This document shows positions 1-10,416 of a stretch of 54,393 nucleotides of DNA, piece after piece (the stretch's first letter is position 1; each line of letters opens with the position of its first letter). The notes under the pieces are model-generated. The model did not search any database, had not been told where the DNA came from, and was given only the letters and a program-made list of their open reading frames with translations. This DNA comes from Saccoglossus kowalevskii (lineage: Eukaryota; Hemichordata; Enteropneusta; Harrimaniidae). The stretch covers positions 129,818 to 184,210 of the forward strand of contig NW_003141316.1 in the NCBI RefSeq assembly GCF_000003605.2. The letters run 5' to 3'. Both the position numbers and the translations under genes were made by a program.

Positions 1-267
1 TAACAAAAATCCGACACTAATGGTAGATGAATCCATACGATGTCATAACGTTAATATCCATCCGTAGGGAGGGTGTGGACAAAAACTGGAATGACCCGAC
101 TGTATACCGGTACCAACAAATGGATACTCACAGTCAAAGTGTTAATTTTCAATAAATCAAACAGTTATAGATCTTTCAATTATCTTGGAGATTAGTGAAA
201 ATGGTAAATTCAAAAGCCTTTCAACAACAATTAATTTGAGTGAACTTATTTTCTTCTATATTCACAG
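1..267. other. Left-edge intron sequence of MRPL17
   Basis: No coding exon, RNA gene or clear repeat is visible. The stretch ends in a normal acceptor (ttcacag, last base 267) that opens the next MRPL17 exon, so it is read as the tail of an upstream intron whose 5' exon is outside the window. Confidence 0.6.
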
Positions 268-336
268 CTAATTGAATTTGCCAAAAGAGGATACAAAGAC
301 CCCAAACATATGGGTATTGCAAATGACTGGCTGGCG
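268..336 (+). CDS. MRPL17: MRPL17 internal exon
   Basis: This 69-nt exon of 23 codons is bounded by acceptor ttcacag and donor gtatgt. It encodes the helix preceding the conserved DLxxKLF block of L17 (residues LIEFAKRGY... to NDWLA). Phase is 0 at both ends, so it joins the next exon in frame as ...DWLA-ENDLV. Confidence 0.82.
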
Positions 337-1718
337 GTATGTAATTTTTCGTATAAATTTTTTAAGGGTAGGCAGTTTGTGAATGTAGGAAGTTGTCTGT
401 ACATTGAGTGTATGCCATTGTTTGGTCAATATTGTCTAAATAGTCTCAGGTACTGTAAAATACTTTATTTTAGCCTGAATTAATTTTTGCTGGGTGTTTT
501 GTATGGAATGTGAAATATAGGAAAAAAGGTATATTCTCTGGATTTTATTTTCACTTAATCATTCAATCAGCGAAAATAGTGAAAATGAATTCCAAGCGAA
601 AATAAAGTATTTTAAAGTATTGTAGGGTGTTTATATGTCAACTCCAAATACATTACAATGTGATGACAGGAGGAAAACCACACTGTGAAATATTCGCACA
701 AGACAAGATTCAATTAAATTATCAAAAGTAACAAATAAATTAGGAGATATATATACATCAGTCTAAACAACTTTAAATAAAATTCACTATGATGCAGTTA
801 ACTGAGACAAAAATTTGGTATTACATGCCTGAAACTGTTTATTTTTTTACTGATTAGGAGCAGGACACATGCACAGCTTGTAAAAATATATGAATAACAT
901 GCCATCATAGTTGATGGAAAAATTATCAAATGACACACAAAAAAGGTTTCTTGCTTCAGTCACTATTGTTTGTTGTTGCACTACTGCACAAGCACAATGC
1001 TATTTGTATGACGTGTGCATGTTTCTTGTGGGAATTTATCAAAACAGCTTTTAATATACTGGTCATGTTACTTTTTTTAAACAACAAATAGTTACATTAA
1101 TATTTAATATTTATGCAAATTAGTCCAGACTGCTTCATGGGACCAAAGCTTTAATTGCACCTTTCACAAAATACTGTGATAGATAAAAATAGATAACGCG
1201 CATTTCATCACATTGCGTTCCATTGTGGTTATCACTCGAGGTCATTTGACTTCATTCTAAATTTGTTTTCAGGATTATGTTGGATAAAATTTCCCTGTTA
1301 CTATAAATATTCACGATAGTCTCAATAGACAAGATTATTCAGAAAATGAAAACGATGATCAGTGACCAGGTTTCACGTTTGGTAAACTGATACTCTAAAG
1401 AAATATGGATTATTTCAGTATTGCAACATCGGCGTTCATCCCGAGTAAATAACAGAATAGAAAACGTGCGAACTATGTACCATCACGTATGTTCACCCGC
1501 CGTGCACACTGTAATTAATGCGAGTTTTCTCTTAAAAACTGGAACCAAACTACCGTATCAATCATGATTTTTATGCAATGAAATACACTTTTGACATGCA
1601 TGTTTTAATAAATGTCGTCGGCGCCCGGTAAAAACACCCTGGGCCTATACTCGGGGATGCCCTCAACTCGTTTAATGTTCAAAAACAGAGGGGTGGGCTT
1701 ATACTCGGGGGAAGTACG

Positions 1719-1774
<56 letters not shown>

Positions 1775-2282
1775 GTACATTATCCATCAATAAGGGTCTT
1801 GTTTTACTAACTGTTACAATATGTTTTGTTTTCAGGAAAATGACTTGGTACACAAGTTATTCAAAGTCTTGGTTCCCAGATACGAAAGCCGCAATGGCAA
1901 CTACACTAAACTGTGGAAGGTGGGAGAGCGTGGCATGCACTTGCATCCAAGAGCCTCACCCATGGTATTCTTAGAGTTTGTTGGGAATCCATTTCCTCCA
2001 ATGCAGCCTCCGAAAAAGAAAAATCCAGGCTGGCTGGTTAATATATTACTGGATGGAGTTAAAGAAGAGGTGAAAAAGACTGAAGCGTTGGATTTAGCAA
2101 AAACAATCCCTTGGGGAATAGAATACAACTATACTGGTATAATAGATCAAGATGTGAGAATAAAGAATCCTACCACTCTACCAAAATCTGAGGAACTTAG
2201 GGAGTCTCAGGAAATTAAAGTAGACACTAAGGATGCTAAAGCCAAAATTATATCCCCGGAGAACAAGGGTACTCCTGTGTAG
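268..2282 (+). CDS. MRPL17: Mitochondrial ribosomal protein bL17m, 3' part of gene (two exons)
   Basis: This gene encodes a structural protein of the large subunit of the mitochondrial ribosome (bacterial L17 family), made in the cytosol and imported. Visible exons are 268-336 and 1836-2282, including the TAG stop at 2280-2282. The joined segment begins LIEFAKRGYKDPKHMGIAND, continues with ENDLVHKLFKVLVPRY and a GNYTKL stretch, then has a FVGNPFPPMQPPKKK segment. The order and spacing match the L17 core, where the (D)LIPKLFxVLxPRY-type motif is diagnostic. The roughly 55-residue C-terminal tail is Lys/Glu-rich and lineage-specific, as expected for mitochondrial L17. The N-terminal part (targeting peptide, first helix) is missing because the window starts inside the gene. 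Both exon junctions are phase 0. Family assignment is by motif recognition, without a database search. Confidence 0.88.
451..620 (+). mobile_element. TA-flanked MITE, family 1 (decayed copy)
   Basis: Starts TACTGTAAAATACTTTATTT and ends with an inverted version (aataaagtattttaaagta). The interior shares the gtatggaat, gaaatatagg and gattttattttcact blocks with the copies at 28496, 38771 and 50105. The right end has lost the ACAG terminus. Same orientation as those copies. Confidence 0.75.
1721..1772. repeat. (GT)3(TA)n microsatellite
   Basis: A short gtgtgt run is followed by about 23 uninterrupted TA units. It makes two spurious Tyr-Ile reading frames, one on each strand. It lies 63 bp upstream of the last MRPL17 splice acceptor. 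Confidence 0.95.
1836..2282 (+). CDS. MRPL17: MRPL17 terminal coding exon
   Basis: This 447-nt exon (148 codons plus TAG) opens directly after ttttcag in phase 0 with ENDLVHKLFKVL. The ATG at 1821 upstream of the splice site is intronic and should not be taken as the start. It contains the conserved LVPRYxxxxGNYTK block and the Pro-rich turn before the KKKNPGWLVNILLDG segment. The final 45 residues are charged and low in complexity. Confidence 0.88.
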   Translation, partial: ENDLVHKLFKVLVPRYESRNGNYTKLWKVGERGMHLHPRASPMVFLEFVGNPFPPMQPPKKKNPGWLVNILLDGVKEEVKKTEALDLAKTIPWGIEYNYTGIIDQDVRIKNPTTLPKSEELRESQEIKVDTKDAKAKIISPENKGTPV

Positions 2283-2327
2283 TAATCATTAAATAATGGA
2301 GTGTTTTAACCCTGTGTACATTCTCAA

Positions 2328-2377
2328 AATAAAAATGTAGGTATTTGATGTCCAGATGTTACAATTAAGACAATAAA
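2328..2377 (+). terminator. Candidate MRPL17 polyadenylation signals
   Basis: AATAAA hexamers at 2328-2333 and 2372-2377, 46 and 90 nt after the MRPL17 stop, are the natural candidates for 3' end formation. The choice between them cannot be made without transcript data. Confidence 0.5.
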
Positions 2378-2494
2378 TTTGTCACTCCATACATGCATGC
2401 ACAGTCCAAGCATAACTTAACATTTATCTGGTTTGAAGATAGCTGCCAAAACAACAATATTGTGAAAATGGAGAAGGATCTGCCAATATGTTTT

Positions 2495-2685
2495 CTATTG
2501 GTGCACTGATTAGAAATAGGATCTTGTTTATCCTTTATTCACTTTCGATGTTGCACCTAGAACGTATGTCCAAATATATACTAGTATTTGCAGTTACTAT
2601 TTTTACATGCAAGTGTTATTTTTTTGGTGAATAATTTCCCGAATTGAGCATACTCTCTAAATAATTGTGCGAGGCAATGTTGCTT
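2495..2685 (+). repeat. Left arm of a long inverted repeat
   Basis: The segment running from the ggtgcactgatta block through cactttcgatgttgcaccta and ttggtgaataatttcc to gaattgagcata recurs, reverse-complemented and with small indels, at about 4575-4775. The arms are about 190 bp and about 2.3 kb apart end to end. This may be a foldback or long-TIR element, or two independent copies of one repeat in opposite orientation. Confidence 0.65.
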
Positions 2686-4574
2686 TTTTTTCCAGCACAT
2701 ATTGCCATAGTTAGTCGTGAATGACCTTTTTAACGTATGTACAACTGTATAAATTGCGAAAAATAAAAATGAGAAAGAGATAAGTGTGAAGTAGTGGCAG
2801 AGATCCGTGAGAGCACATACTTCATGACACATACTCGATATTGTAGAGTATTAAAATATTTTATATAGAAATTACTGTCAAAAATTAATGATTTGCTTTG
2901 CCGAATTATTGACCCACAATATATCCAATAGTAGTGTATATTTTTTGAATCTCAATGTTTAAATTTGATAGGAATTTGAAATGTGTACATAACTAGAATA
3001 TCTATATTTAGAAATGGAATCACTCGGGGGGGGGGGGGGGGAAGTAAACAAAGACGTCATCTTGCCGACTCTACTATTTGTGGCTTGTTAAAAACAAGTA
3101 AAATACTGCAAGTTGTCAATATCGATGATTTCTTGAGTTTATAATACAAAGTAACCATCACTGGCACGATGATGCAGAGAAAAAAAAAAAGATGTTATAT
3201 CTGAGGATGTACATGTAGTTGTGTTCTGGCGTGATAAAAATAACACTTGTCAAACAATTACACATGGTGTGAATCAAAATACCACAAAGTATTATGAATA
3301 GTTGCTCATATTATAAAGGTAAATAATTATTATGAAAAAGCAAAGTTAGGCTGCCTTGAAGTTAAATTATGCGTGTGTGCTTGAACTGTACAGTGTATAT
3401 GTACTTGGCATGGTTGTTCAATTCAAACATTTTAGTTTGTGAACTTGACCTTTCACTACAACAGTGTTCATTCTAAGACAATATACATGTATGTCATAGA
3501 TGCTCATTTCCCCTACATCATTCACTCAATTGAAAATCATACATTGGTAAAGTTACTTTGGAAAATATCTTTCTAAATATGTGAGAGAATGAAGAAAATT
3601 AGTGACCACAATGTTTTTGTATGCAGAAATTACTTGCATCTACACAATGGCCAAATTACATGGAATGTTTGTTTTATGCAAGTCTATGGGAGGAACAATA
3701 GCTCTTCTGTGTCCATAAAAATTTGGATGTCTGAAAATAGCAAGTTTAATGAAAACAAATGTATCAGAAATGATTAAAATACCATCTAAAGACCTGCACA
3801 AGAAGATCCATGGACGCACAGCTGGTATCAGAGTTGGAAAATCAAACTGGAGTACACACTAAGAATAAAAGTTGTTTTTTTCCCCTCATAAAACTGACTA
3901 CTGAGGGCGCTATTTACACATGTACTCGTAATCCATTGAATCCATTGACGCGCAGATCTCCAATATCGCCGGAGAGCCGCAAACCACCCTGTGCTGAATA
4001 GCGCCACTTGTGTTGACACAATGCTTGTAATCTATCTTTCAACTAACATGTACCTGTAGAGGGCGAAATCACGACGAGACAACCCCTTTGAAACGTTCAA
4101 TCACAGGATAGAGGGACTGTGGTTCAATAAAGTAAACATGAATACGGTGGAAATGAAAGTCCGGGACCATGAACAAGTGTGTCATGTAAATTCATGGCTG
4201 GCACCGCATCTTGAATTGCAACTTAGTTAAACAGATGCCGTACGAGCGGACGATGGGCAGTTTGTTAATTTAATAACTTGCTGGTGGCATTATAAATAGG
4301 GATTGACAAAATGGTCGTCTAGCTATTCAATGTTCTGAATGAATTTTTGAATCGTGTTTGTGTCTGTCTGACATGAATTTGTAAAACGAGTGATACTGTG
4401 GCTTTACTGCGTGAAAGAAACCATCAATATCGTTGATTACAAACACAGATGCAACCAACTTTGAAAACTAGGAGTAAACCAGGGGAGGGTGAATAACATG
4501 ACATGGGCACAGAAAGCACGCATCTACGTGGCATCAGTAACGCAATGAATGAAAATGAAAGATATACAGTAAAT
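2686..4574. other. Non-coding sequence between inverted arms
   Basis: No convincing coding exon. It contains a G16 run at 3027-3042, several gagggcgc/gcgcc motifs (3900-4010 and 4058), and short open frames without family similarity or codon structure. No transposase signature is visible. Confidence 0.6.
3027..3042 (+). repeat. Poly-G tract
   Basis: An uninterrupted run of about 16 G follows tcactc. Similar G or C runs occur at 6768-6781, 19647-19657, 27284-27298, 27702-27715, 27775-27787, 30411-30420 and 46703-46718. These are potential quadruplex formers and also sites prone to sequencing or assembly length errors. Confidence 0.9.
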
Positions 4575-4775
4575 ATTTTTATTTATTTATTTCGAGAATA
4601 TGCTCAATTCAGGAAATTACACACCAAAAAAAAAAATAAAACTTAAACATGTAGAACGATAAATTGCAAATATGTTCTAGGTGCAACATCGAAAGTGAGA
4701 AACGGATAAACACGGATAAAAAATCCAATTATATATATAATCAGTGTGCCACTATAGTTGTGCTTATTCACTTGC
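4575..4775 (-). repeat. Right arm of the long inverted repeat
   Basis: This is the reverse-complement partner of 2495-2685. It carries tatgctcaattcaggaaatt, the ctaggtgcaacatcgaaagt block and an atcagtgtgcc block in the mirror order. Divergence is substantial, so the pairing is old. Confidence 0.65.
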
Positions 4776-7700
4776 GCGTCGCAATAGAAAATTGCATGTT
4801 AATATAATATATAGTGTTTTTGAAAACAACTTACTATAGTTATTGAATTTGTAATTTGTTAAAATGAAATTCATATTTCATAAACGAACTAAGACTAACG
4901 AGGAAACTAGGGACCACGGTATATTTGTTTGTGCCTCCAGTTACCAATACAGTCTTGAAGATTCCCCCCCCCCCTCCAGCAGTCAACAAGCTGACGCGAA
5001 TGAATTAGGGTATTCCGTTTTGACCCCATTGGCGGACACACTGGTTACAACTCTCTTAGTTTAGAATTGATAAAATTTCACCATAAAAAAGTTCTTAAAG
5101 CAAAAGACAAAAAAAGAGTAAAAGTTTATAAACACATTCCTAAAAAAAGAGACGTAGGACAGTTTCTATGCGCTTATTCAAAATTATGGGCAACACATTT
5201 CCGGTCCAGCGCATTTTTCTAAAATTTTCAGGCTCTGGAAATTTAAATTGAAAATAAAATGTATGAATTTACGTAGTTGTCAATTCTGGGAAGTAATGTG
5301 TAGCAGGTGAAATAAGTAACAAGCCTGAAATATAAAGACTGCCCTGAAATGAGACTCTTGACATTAAAGTGATAAACAATCGTGATTTGTTCGGTTTGTT
5401 TTTCTTGGAAACAAATCTAATTCAGTATACTACCAAAACTCCCATGTTAGTGTATAATTTTACAGTGTGTGCGTCCAAGGGTGGTTATCATAACTGGCCT
5501 TTAGAAACTCTGGAATGCGAGATAGTTGAACAAGTTTGTAAAATTACTACTATGAGCTTTATAATTGTTAACGATGATTCTATTGTAAATTATTCTTACT
5601 TTCATTTACCAATATGCGTCGAGTTTGTTTTTCCCACTGAATTTCCTTTTAGATTTTTTTTTCCATTTTTTTTTTTCCGCAGAATTGTTTTATAAATCAA
5701 CCCTATTCTAGTATTATAGACAATTCCTATATGTTTTAGTCAACCAAACCCCGCACAAACGCTACCTGAGTGTGTTAGCGTCCGAATGTTCGAAGAGCAT
5801 CAACCCCATTTTACTCTGTTCCAGTATCTTTGCCGCGCTCGCTCTACTGTGACTCCCAGCGATCGGCTTGTGGTCATGGCGTGTCCCGTAGCATACTAAC
5901 AAATACGTTGAGTAGGCTGGCTCATAGTGGCAATTTCTATTGTTTTATATGGTAATTCTTTTTATGAACGAGTTTGAGCGAGAATGAGACTAAGATTTGA
6001 CAAAAAATTGCCACGGTCAGTCTAACCGTAGAGGGCGGCATATCAAACAGGAACAGCCGCTCTTGGGGAAGAGAATGGAAATCAAGTCTACAAACCCGTC
6101 GTTCGCTTCATTTTTTTTATCCGAAAGAAGTTCGTTATCTTTCTCGGGAAAACATAGAAGACTTCAAGGATTGTGAATTACTTTATGTAAGGGATATAGC
6201 AGTAGCGGCGTCTTCTTTGGGCAATTTGTCACGACGTTGACTTGACAGCTCACTATGGCGGTCTCTGTGTGCATGCAAGCGTGTCGTATCAGGGAGCTCC
6301 CTCGTCGTATTAACTGTATACTGTATCCATGCTTAGTTGGAATCGATTTTATCTACCCTCCGTTTAATGTGTTGATCAGTGTTGGTTATCGGTACCGGCC
6401 CGGCTTCATTTAAACACTGTTTTTGCTCAGAATGTTGCTGTATGGTATGACATTTTAGCAACCATGGTGCGTCGAACACCTGGGCTTCGATCACCTACCG
6501 GCACCGGAGGGAATCCCTTCAGCTTTTCGGCTCCGAAAAGTTATCTGGCGAGACATGTATTTACGGCTTTCAGATAGCAGTACCCCCTCCCTTTCGCTCC
6601 ACTCTCAGAACACAAACAAATCTGTTCTTAAATCAACTGGCCATGTAAAGGGGTTGCAGAAAACTGTACTTGACTTCCACGCAAGATGGCCTGCGCACTT
6701 CTGACAGAATTCGGTCACTGACATGTAAGACGCTCTCTCGGTTTCAAACACCGTCACTCAACACGGTGGGGGGGGGGGGGGCAGTGTTTCAAACCAGGTG
6801 TCACGTCATGTCAGCATGAGTGTACGATAATACCCACTCAGATACTATACACGCCCATAACAACAAATACAAGACGTGACAAAGTTCACCCATCAACACC
6901 TCCGATCACATCGTCTCGAATCGCACAGCTTTCAAGTTGCAAGCTATGGTAGAAGTGATGTGACTGATTAACGAATAAACGAACATTGGTTGGCGAAGAT
7001 GGATGAACTTGAAACTCGTGGATAAAGACTAAAATAATAAATACACGAAAAGCGATCGTCATGTTTCCGAAAACAAACCAATTATAACCCGATGGGAGTA
7101 AACAGAATACCGGAAGCTTTCGACAACATAATAAGTGTTAACTCAGATACGTGATGATAGAAAAATAACTATAATGTTTCAACGCCGAGACATGAACCAG
7201 TCAAGATTGTTCGTTACAATCGCCGCTAATAAGAACCGAATTGCATACGCTGCTTCCTGTACAGAGTATCGCGAGAAAAAAATCGCCCGGCGATATTTAG
7301 AAACTGTTTCACAGATAATGTGCAAGTCGTTTTCTGGACTCAACTAGAATCAATATTGTTAATTAAAATTAAAATAATATTCAAGTTCGAAAGTCATTGA
7401 TATATCTTTGATTTTTTCAGAAATATTTTTCGTGAAATGAGTAATTTATTTCGAGGCTGACTATCGGCAAGACCCCCGCCATACTGTTACAGCATGGCAG
7501 TGTTGTTACTCACTAGCACAATTCATTGGTTTCAGTAATACTTAGATTCAATGGTAAATATAAGAGACATGTATAAAACCACTGTCGCAGGTATTCGTGT
7601 TGTGTGGTGGATTTAAAAATTTGAAAATATTTGCGTTTCGTTTTGCTGAGCCCATGAAATGCATACAAAAGAAAGAGCATCGACTCAATCCGAACTACTA

Positions 7701-9700
7701 GTATTTCATTTGTGTATGTTGGGCGAAAAAAAAAACGTCGAGTCGGATATAATACAATTCTTATTTAAAGTTTTCATAGACTCGTTATTCCAGTTTTGTT
7801 TTATGTGTAATTTAGAGTTTAGGAGTTACCACGGAAACCATTTATTTGACAGCACCCAGTAAACACGTTGTGGCAGACACGGTTACTAAAAAACCGTGTG
7901 GCAGATGACACCAAACTCACTCTTGGTGTAATACCCTATACTTAGTACACGAAACAATAACTTCATTGTTTGTCGTCCTAATTTGTCAACCGCTATTGTT
8001 TTTGGTTTCACCTTGAAGATAATCGTTGTCTCGAGTACCTACTTCGACTGTACACACATTTACAAAGAACAAAACCAAAGATGGGCACGTTTTGTCACTA
8101 AGCAGAGATTTACCCGAGTCAACGAAAATATTGGTCTGAAGCCAAAAATTAGCAAGATAACGGTAGCTTCTCTAGTCGCATTATTGAAGCCTAATCGGTG
8201 CCGGTAAGCGGCATTTTTCTGTTCCAGCGCTCACACATTCTTATACTAGTTGTCCGAGTTCAGAGTTGAAACACGGTAGTAAGTTGTTGATATTACAGAA
8301 TAATATTAATATTTTGCCTTGCGTATGTAGTCTGTGAGTATAGGCTGCGCGTCCACGAAGCACTTCACGTTAGACCCGCAACTTCAGTGCGTGAAACGGC
8401 CTCCCCATGTAAGTGGCAGCGGCACGGGGGAGGGTAGGGCAGGCAGAGGGGACGGTCGCCCACCCGAAAAAAAAACCTTTGTGTAAGCAAAATTTGCTCC
8501 ACAAAATAAAGAAATAGCGTTTCAGAGGGTCTAGATTTCAGATCTCGCCCCTCTTGCAAAATTTCGTGCCACCGTCTCTGCATGGTGTGTGGGGGTGGGG
8601 TGGGTTTAAACTCAGACTAGTAATACTAGTAATAATTGTATTACTAGTCTGATGTTTGAACTACAAAAGAACACCAATGTAAACCCGGGGTGTCAAAATC
8701 CACAGCTGTGAAACAATTATGAACGACCAGTCCTAATAGATTCCGTGTCCCACCAAAATATAAAACCATCACGCGGCACCGTGACACACTGTGTATCATA
8801 CAGCTTACATGGAAAACAAACGGTGAGCACACAGTTTTTGTCACACTTGCCTGACAACTAGCTTCATTTTTCACTATACTGTCAGATATTGACCAGTCTA
8901 CCAATATTATACCCGTCGTTTCGGTCTCCGTACGTTACGTGCTGTTCTTTTACAAAATACGGATATTTCACAATCTGATTACTCAGTCGCCACGAAGATA
9001 AACTTAAAGCAACTATTCAAAAAGTTATAGTTTTAGGTTGAAATAAACTGCTACCTGATAAAAACAGTGGTCTTTTCTGATTAGAAATTGATATCAGTGA
9101 TCAGGTTCGAACATTCGCTTATGCCCGTCCACTGACACCAATTTATTTTCATCTACACGTACATCAGACCCAAGGCGTATGGCCAGTAAAACATCATCGC
9201 GGCGTATTTATTTATTTGGGGCAGTATATGAAGCATGTAGACCAACTGAAGTGACCCACAGTGGAACGTTATAATAAACCCACCATATACACCAGATAGT
9301 TTTCGCATAACATAAATTCGGCAGGTGAGATAATTCTACGATTTCATGTTCGGTATTTTGAAGACATTTTGAACCATGTTGCATAGATGTTACGAATGAC
9401 ACGAAAGATCACTGTGACAGTCGCCTTGTGTCCGACTCGGTGCTCTGACCTAGACCCACTCATAGAACATAATTACCTTGAATAATTTGTGTGTTACAAA
9501 TTTTATTCCATTTTTGACAGTCGTACATGAGCGCTAACTTGAAGAAAGTGAAAGGTGAATATAAACGCTTAACAGTGGAGATGAGGGGCAATTAGGTTTC
9601 GAATTTTCTCAGCATTTTTTGGAAAAAGAGTGGACTATTGAACAAATCTGGTTTCCATGGAATGTCACGCATATCAATATAACACTATCTACGACAGGTT
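4776..9700. other. Intergenic region, right half CpG-richer, no gene seen
   Basis: No exon, RNA gene or multi-copy repeat is supported. The short open frames (for example 5369-5695 and 7135-7347) show no recognisable domain. From about 5.7 kb CpG dinucleotides become clearly more frequent than elsewhere in the window (for example around 5830-5890, 6000-6060 and 8340-8460). That fits the 5' flank of a developmental regulator, but no specific element can be assigned. Confidence 0.55.
8613..8651. repeat. Small perfect inverted repeat
   Basis: A 14-bp stem, cagactagtaatac at 8613-8626 with gtattactagtctg at 8638-8651, has an 11-nt spacer. It could be a hairpin or a remnant of a transposon end. 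It lies downstream of a G/T-rich run (8585-8605). Confidence 0.85.
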
Positions 9701-9727
9701 TTGAGAAATTGCTATTATTTTACAAGT

Positions 9728-9900
9728 ATGCTAATGCCATGTTTCGTCTTTGATTGGACGTTGCACTGCTGACCAGTCCGTGAAACACTATATGCCCCGC
9801 CCCATCGTCACAATCATCGTCCACGCATTTTCTCCCAAATACCAACGCAGTGTATCTCTAGATAGTGTACAATGTTCTACTATCGACTTTAAATAAACAC
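9728..9900 (+). promoter_or_regulatory. Candidate promoter of the PRDM-family gene
   Basis: In the 475 bp before the start codon of the PRDM-like gene there is an octamer-like ATGCTAAT (9728-9735), an inverted CCAAT box (ATTGG, 9753-9757), a GC box (ccccgcccc, 9795-9803) and an A/T element (tttaaataaac, about 9888). The order and spacing resemble a polymerase II promoter, but each motif is short and could occur by chance. The transcription start is unknown. Confidence 0.3.
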
Positions 9901-10203
9901 TCGTCTCTTTTATTCCTACAGAGCTCTAAAATCAAAATAATCCACTTGTGTGTCGTTTTTCACAAGGCGCGCCCAAGAACAAAAATTACAACACATCCAA
10001 TACAAGCTGAACCCCCATAAACAAGTGGACGAATCCGGGATTCGAAAGTTTGCGGCAAAGTCAGCTGATTTGCATACACACGACACACAAGACAAGCAAG
10101 GGAACGGAGACACGAGAGTCCTGTAATAGCGAGAGTCATCACTAATCCTCTGTTTTACATCGCAGTTAAGGCACTCAGGAGAACTTCAATAATAAATTCA
10201 ACG

Positions 10204-10416
10204 ATGGAGACATGTATTCTGTTACCAAACGGCCTTGCTGTCTGCGAGAAGTTCGATGACGACACTTACCAAGCTGCAGACGATGGATCGATGTTTCGGT
10301 CACGACCGAGTATATTTTCGGCGGTGACGCTTCTACCGGGCACCAGTTTTTACCCAAAATGTGGACCCATTTCTGTCATCAGACTCGGAAGTCATTTAAA
10401 ACTGGAGAATTTAGAC
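10204..10416 (+). CDS. PRDM-like gene exon 1 (start codon, N-terminal half of PR domain)
   Basis: 71 codons end at donor gtaagt. The ATG has a good context (caacgATGg) and no ATG lies nearby upstream in frame. The peptide begins [20 protein letters not shown] and includes [13 protein letters not shown], which occupies the place of the GxxFGP-type turn in other PR domains. Open reading continues upstream in frame for a distance, so a longer N terminus from an unseen 5' exon cannot be excluded. Coding status rests on frame continuity with exon 2 and on PR-domain topology. Confidence 0.68.

Larger units (their letters stand above)
337..1835 (+). other. MRPL17 intron with MITE and TA microsatellite
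   Basis: The intron has donor gtatgt at 337 and acceptor ttttcag ending at 1835. It holds a TA-family MITE remnant (451-620), a short repeat in which a ctatactcgggg-type motif occurs twice (about 1610-1720), and a long (TA)n tract (1727-1772) only about 60 bp before the acceptor. No open reading frame here looks coding. Confidence 0.75.

Noticed and set aside
1605..1974. Overlapping open frames on both strands with long Tyr-Ile runs
   Set aside because: They are translations of the (TA)n microsatellite; the real coding exon starts at 1836 in another frame.
5369..5695. Plus-strand open frame of 108 codons between the two genes
   Set aside because: Ends in a poly-T derived Phe-rich tail, has no family similarity, and no supporting promoter or splice sites.
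9100..9130. ggttcgaa motif, a possible tRNA B box (also in the family 4 MITE)
   Set aside because: No A box at the right distance and no cloverleaf-forming flanks.
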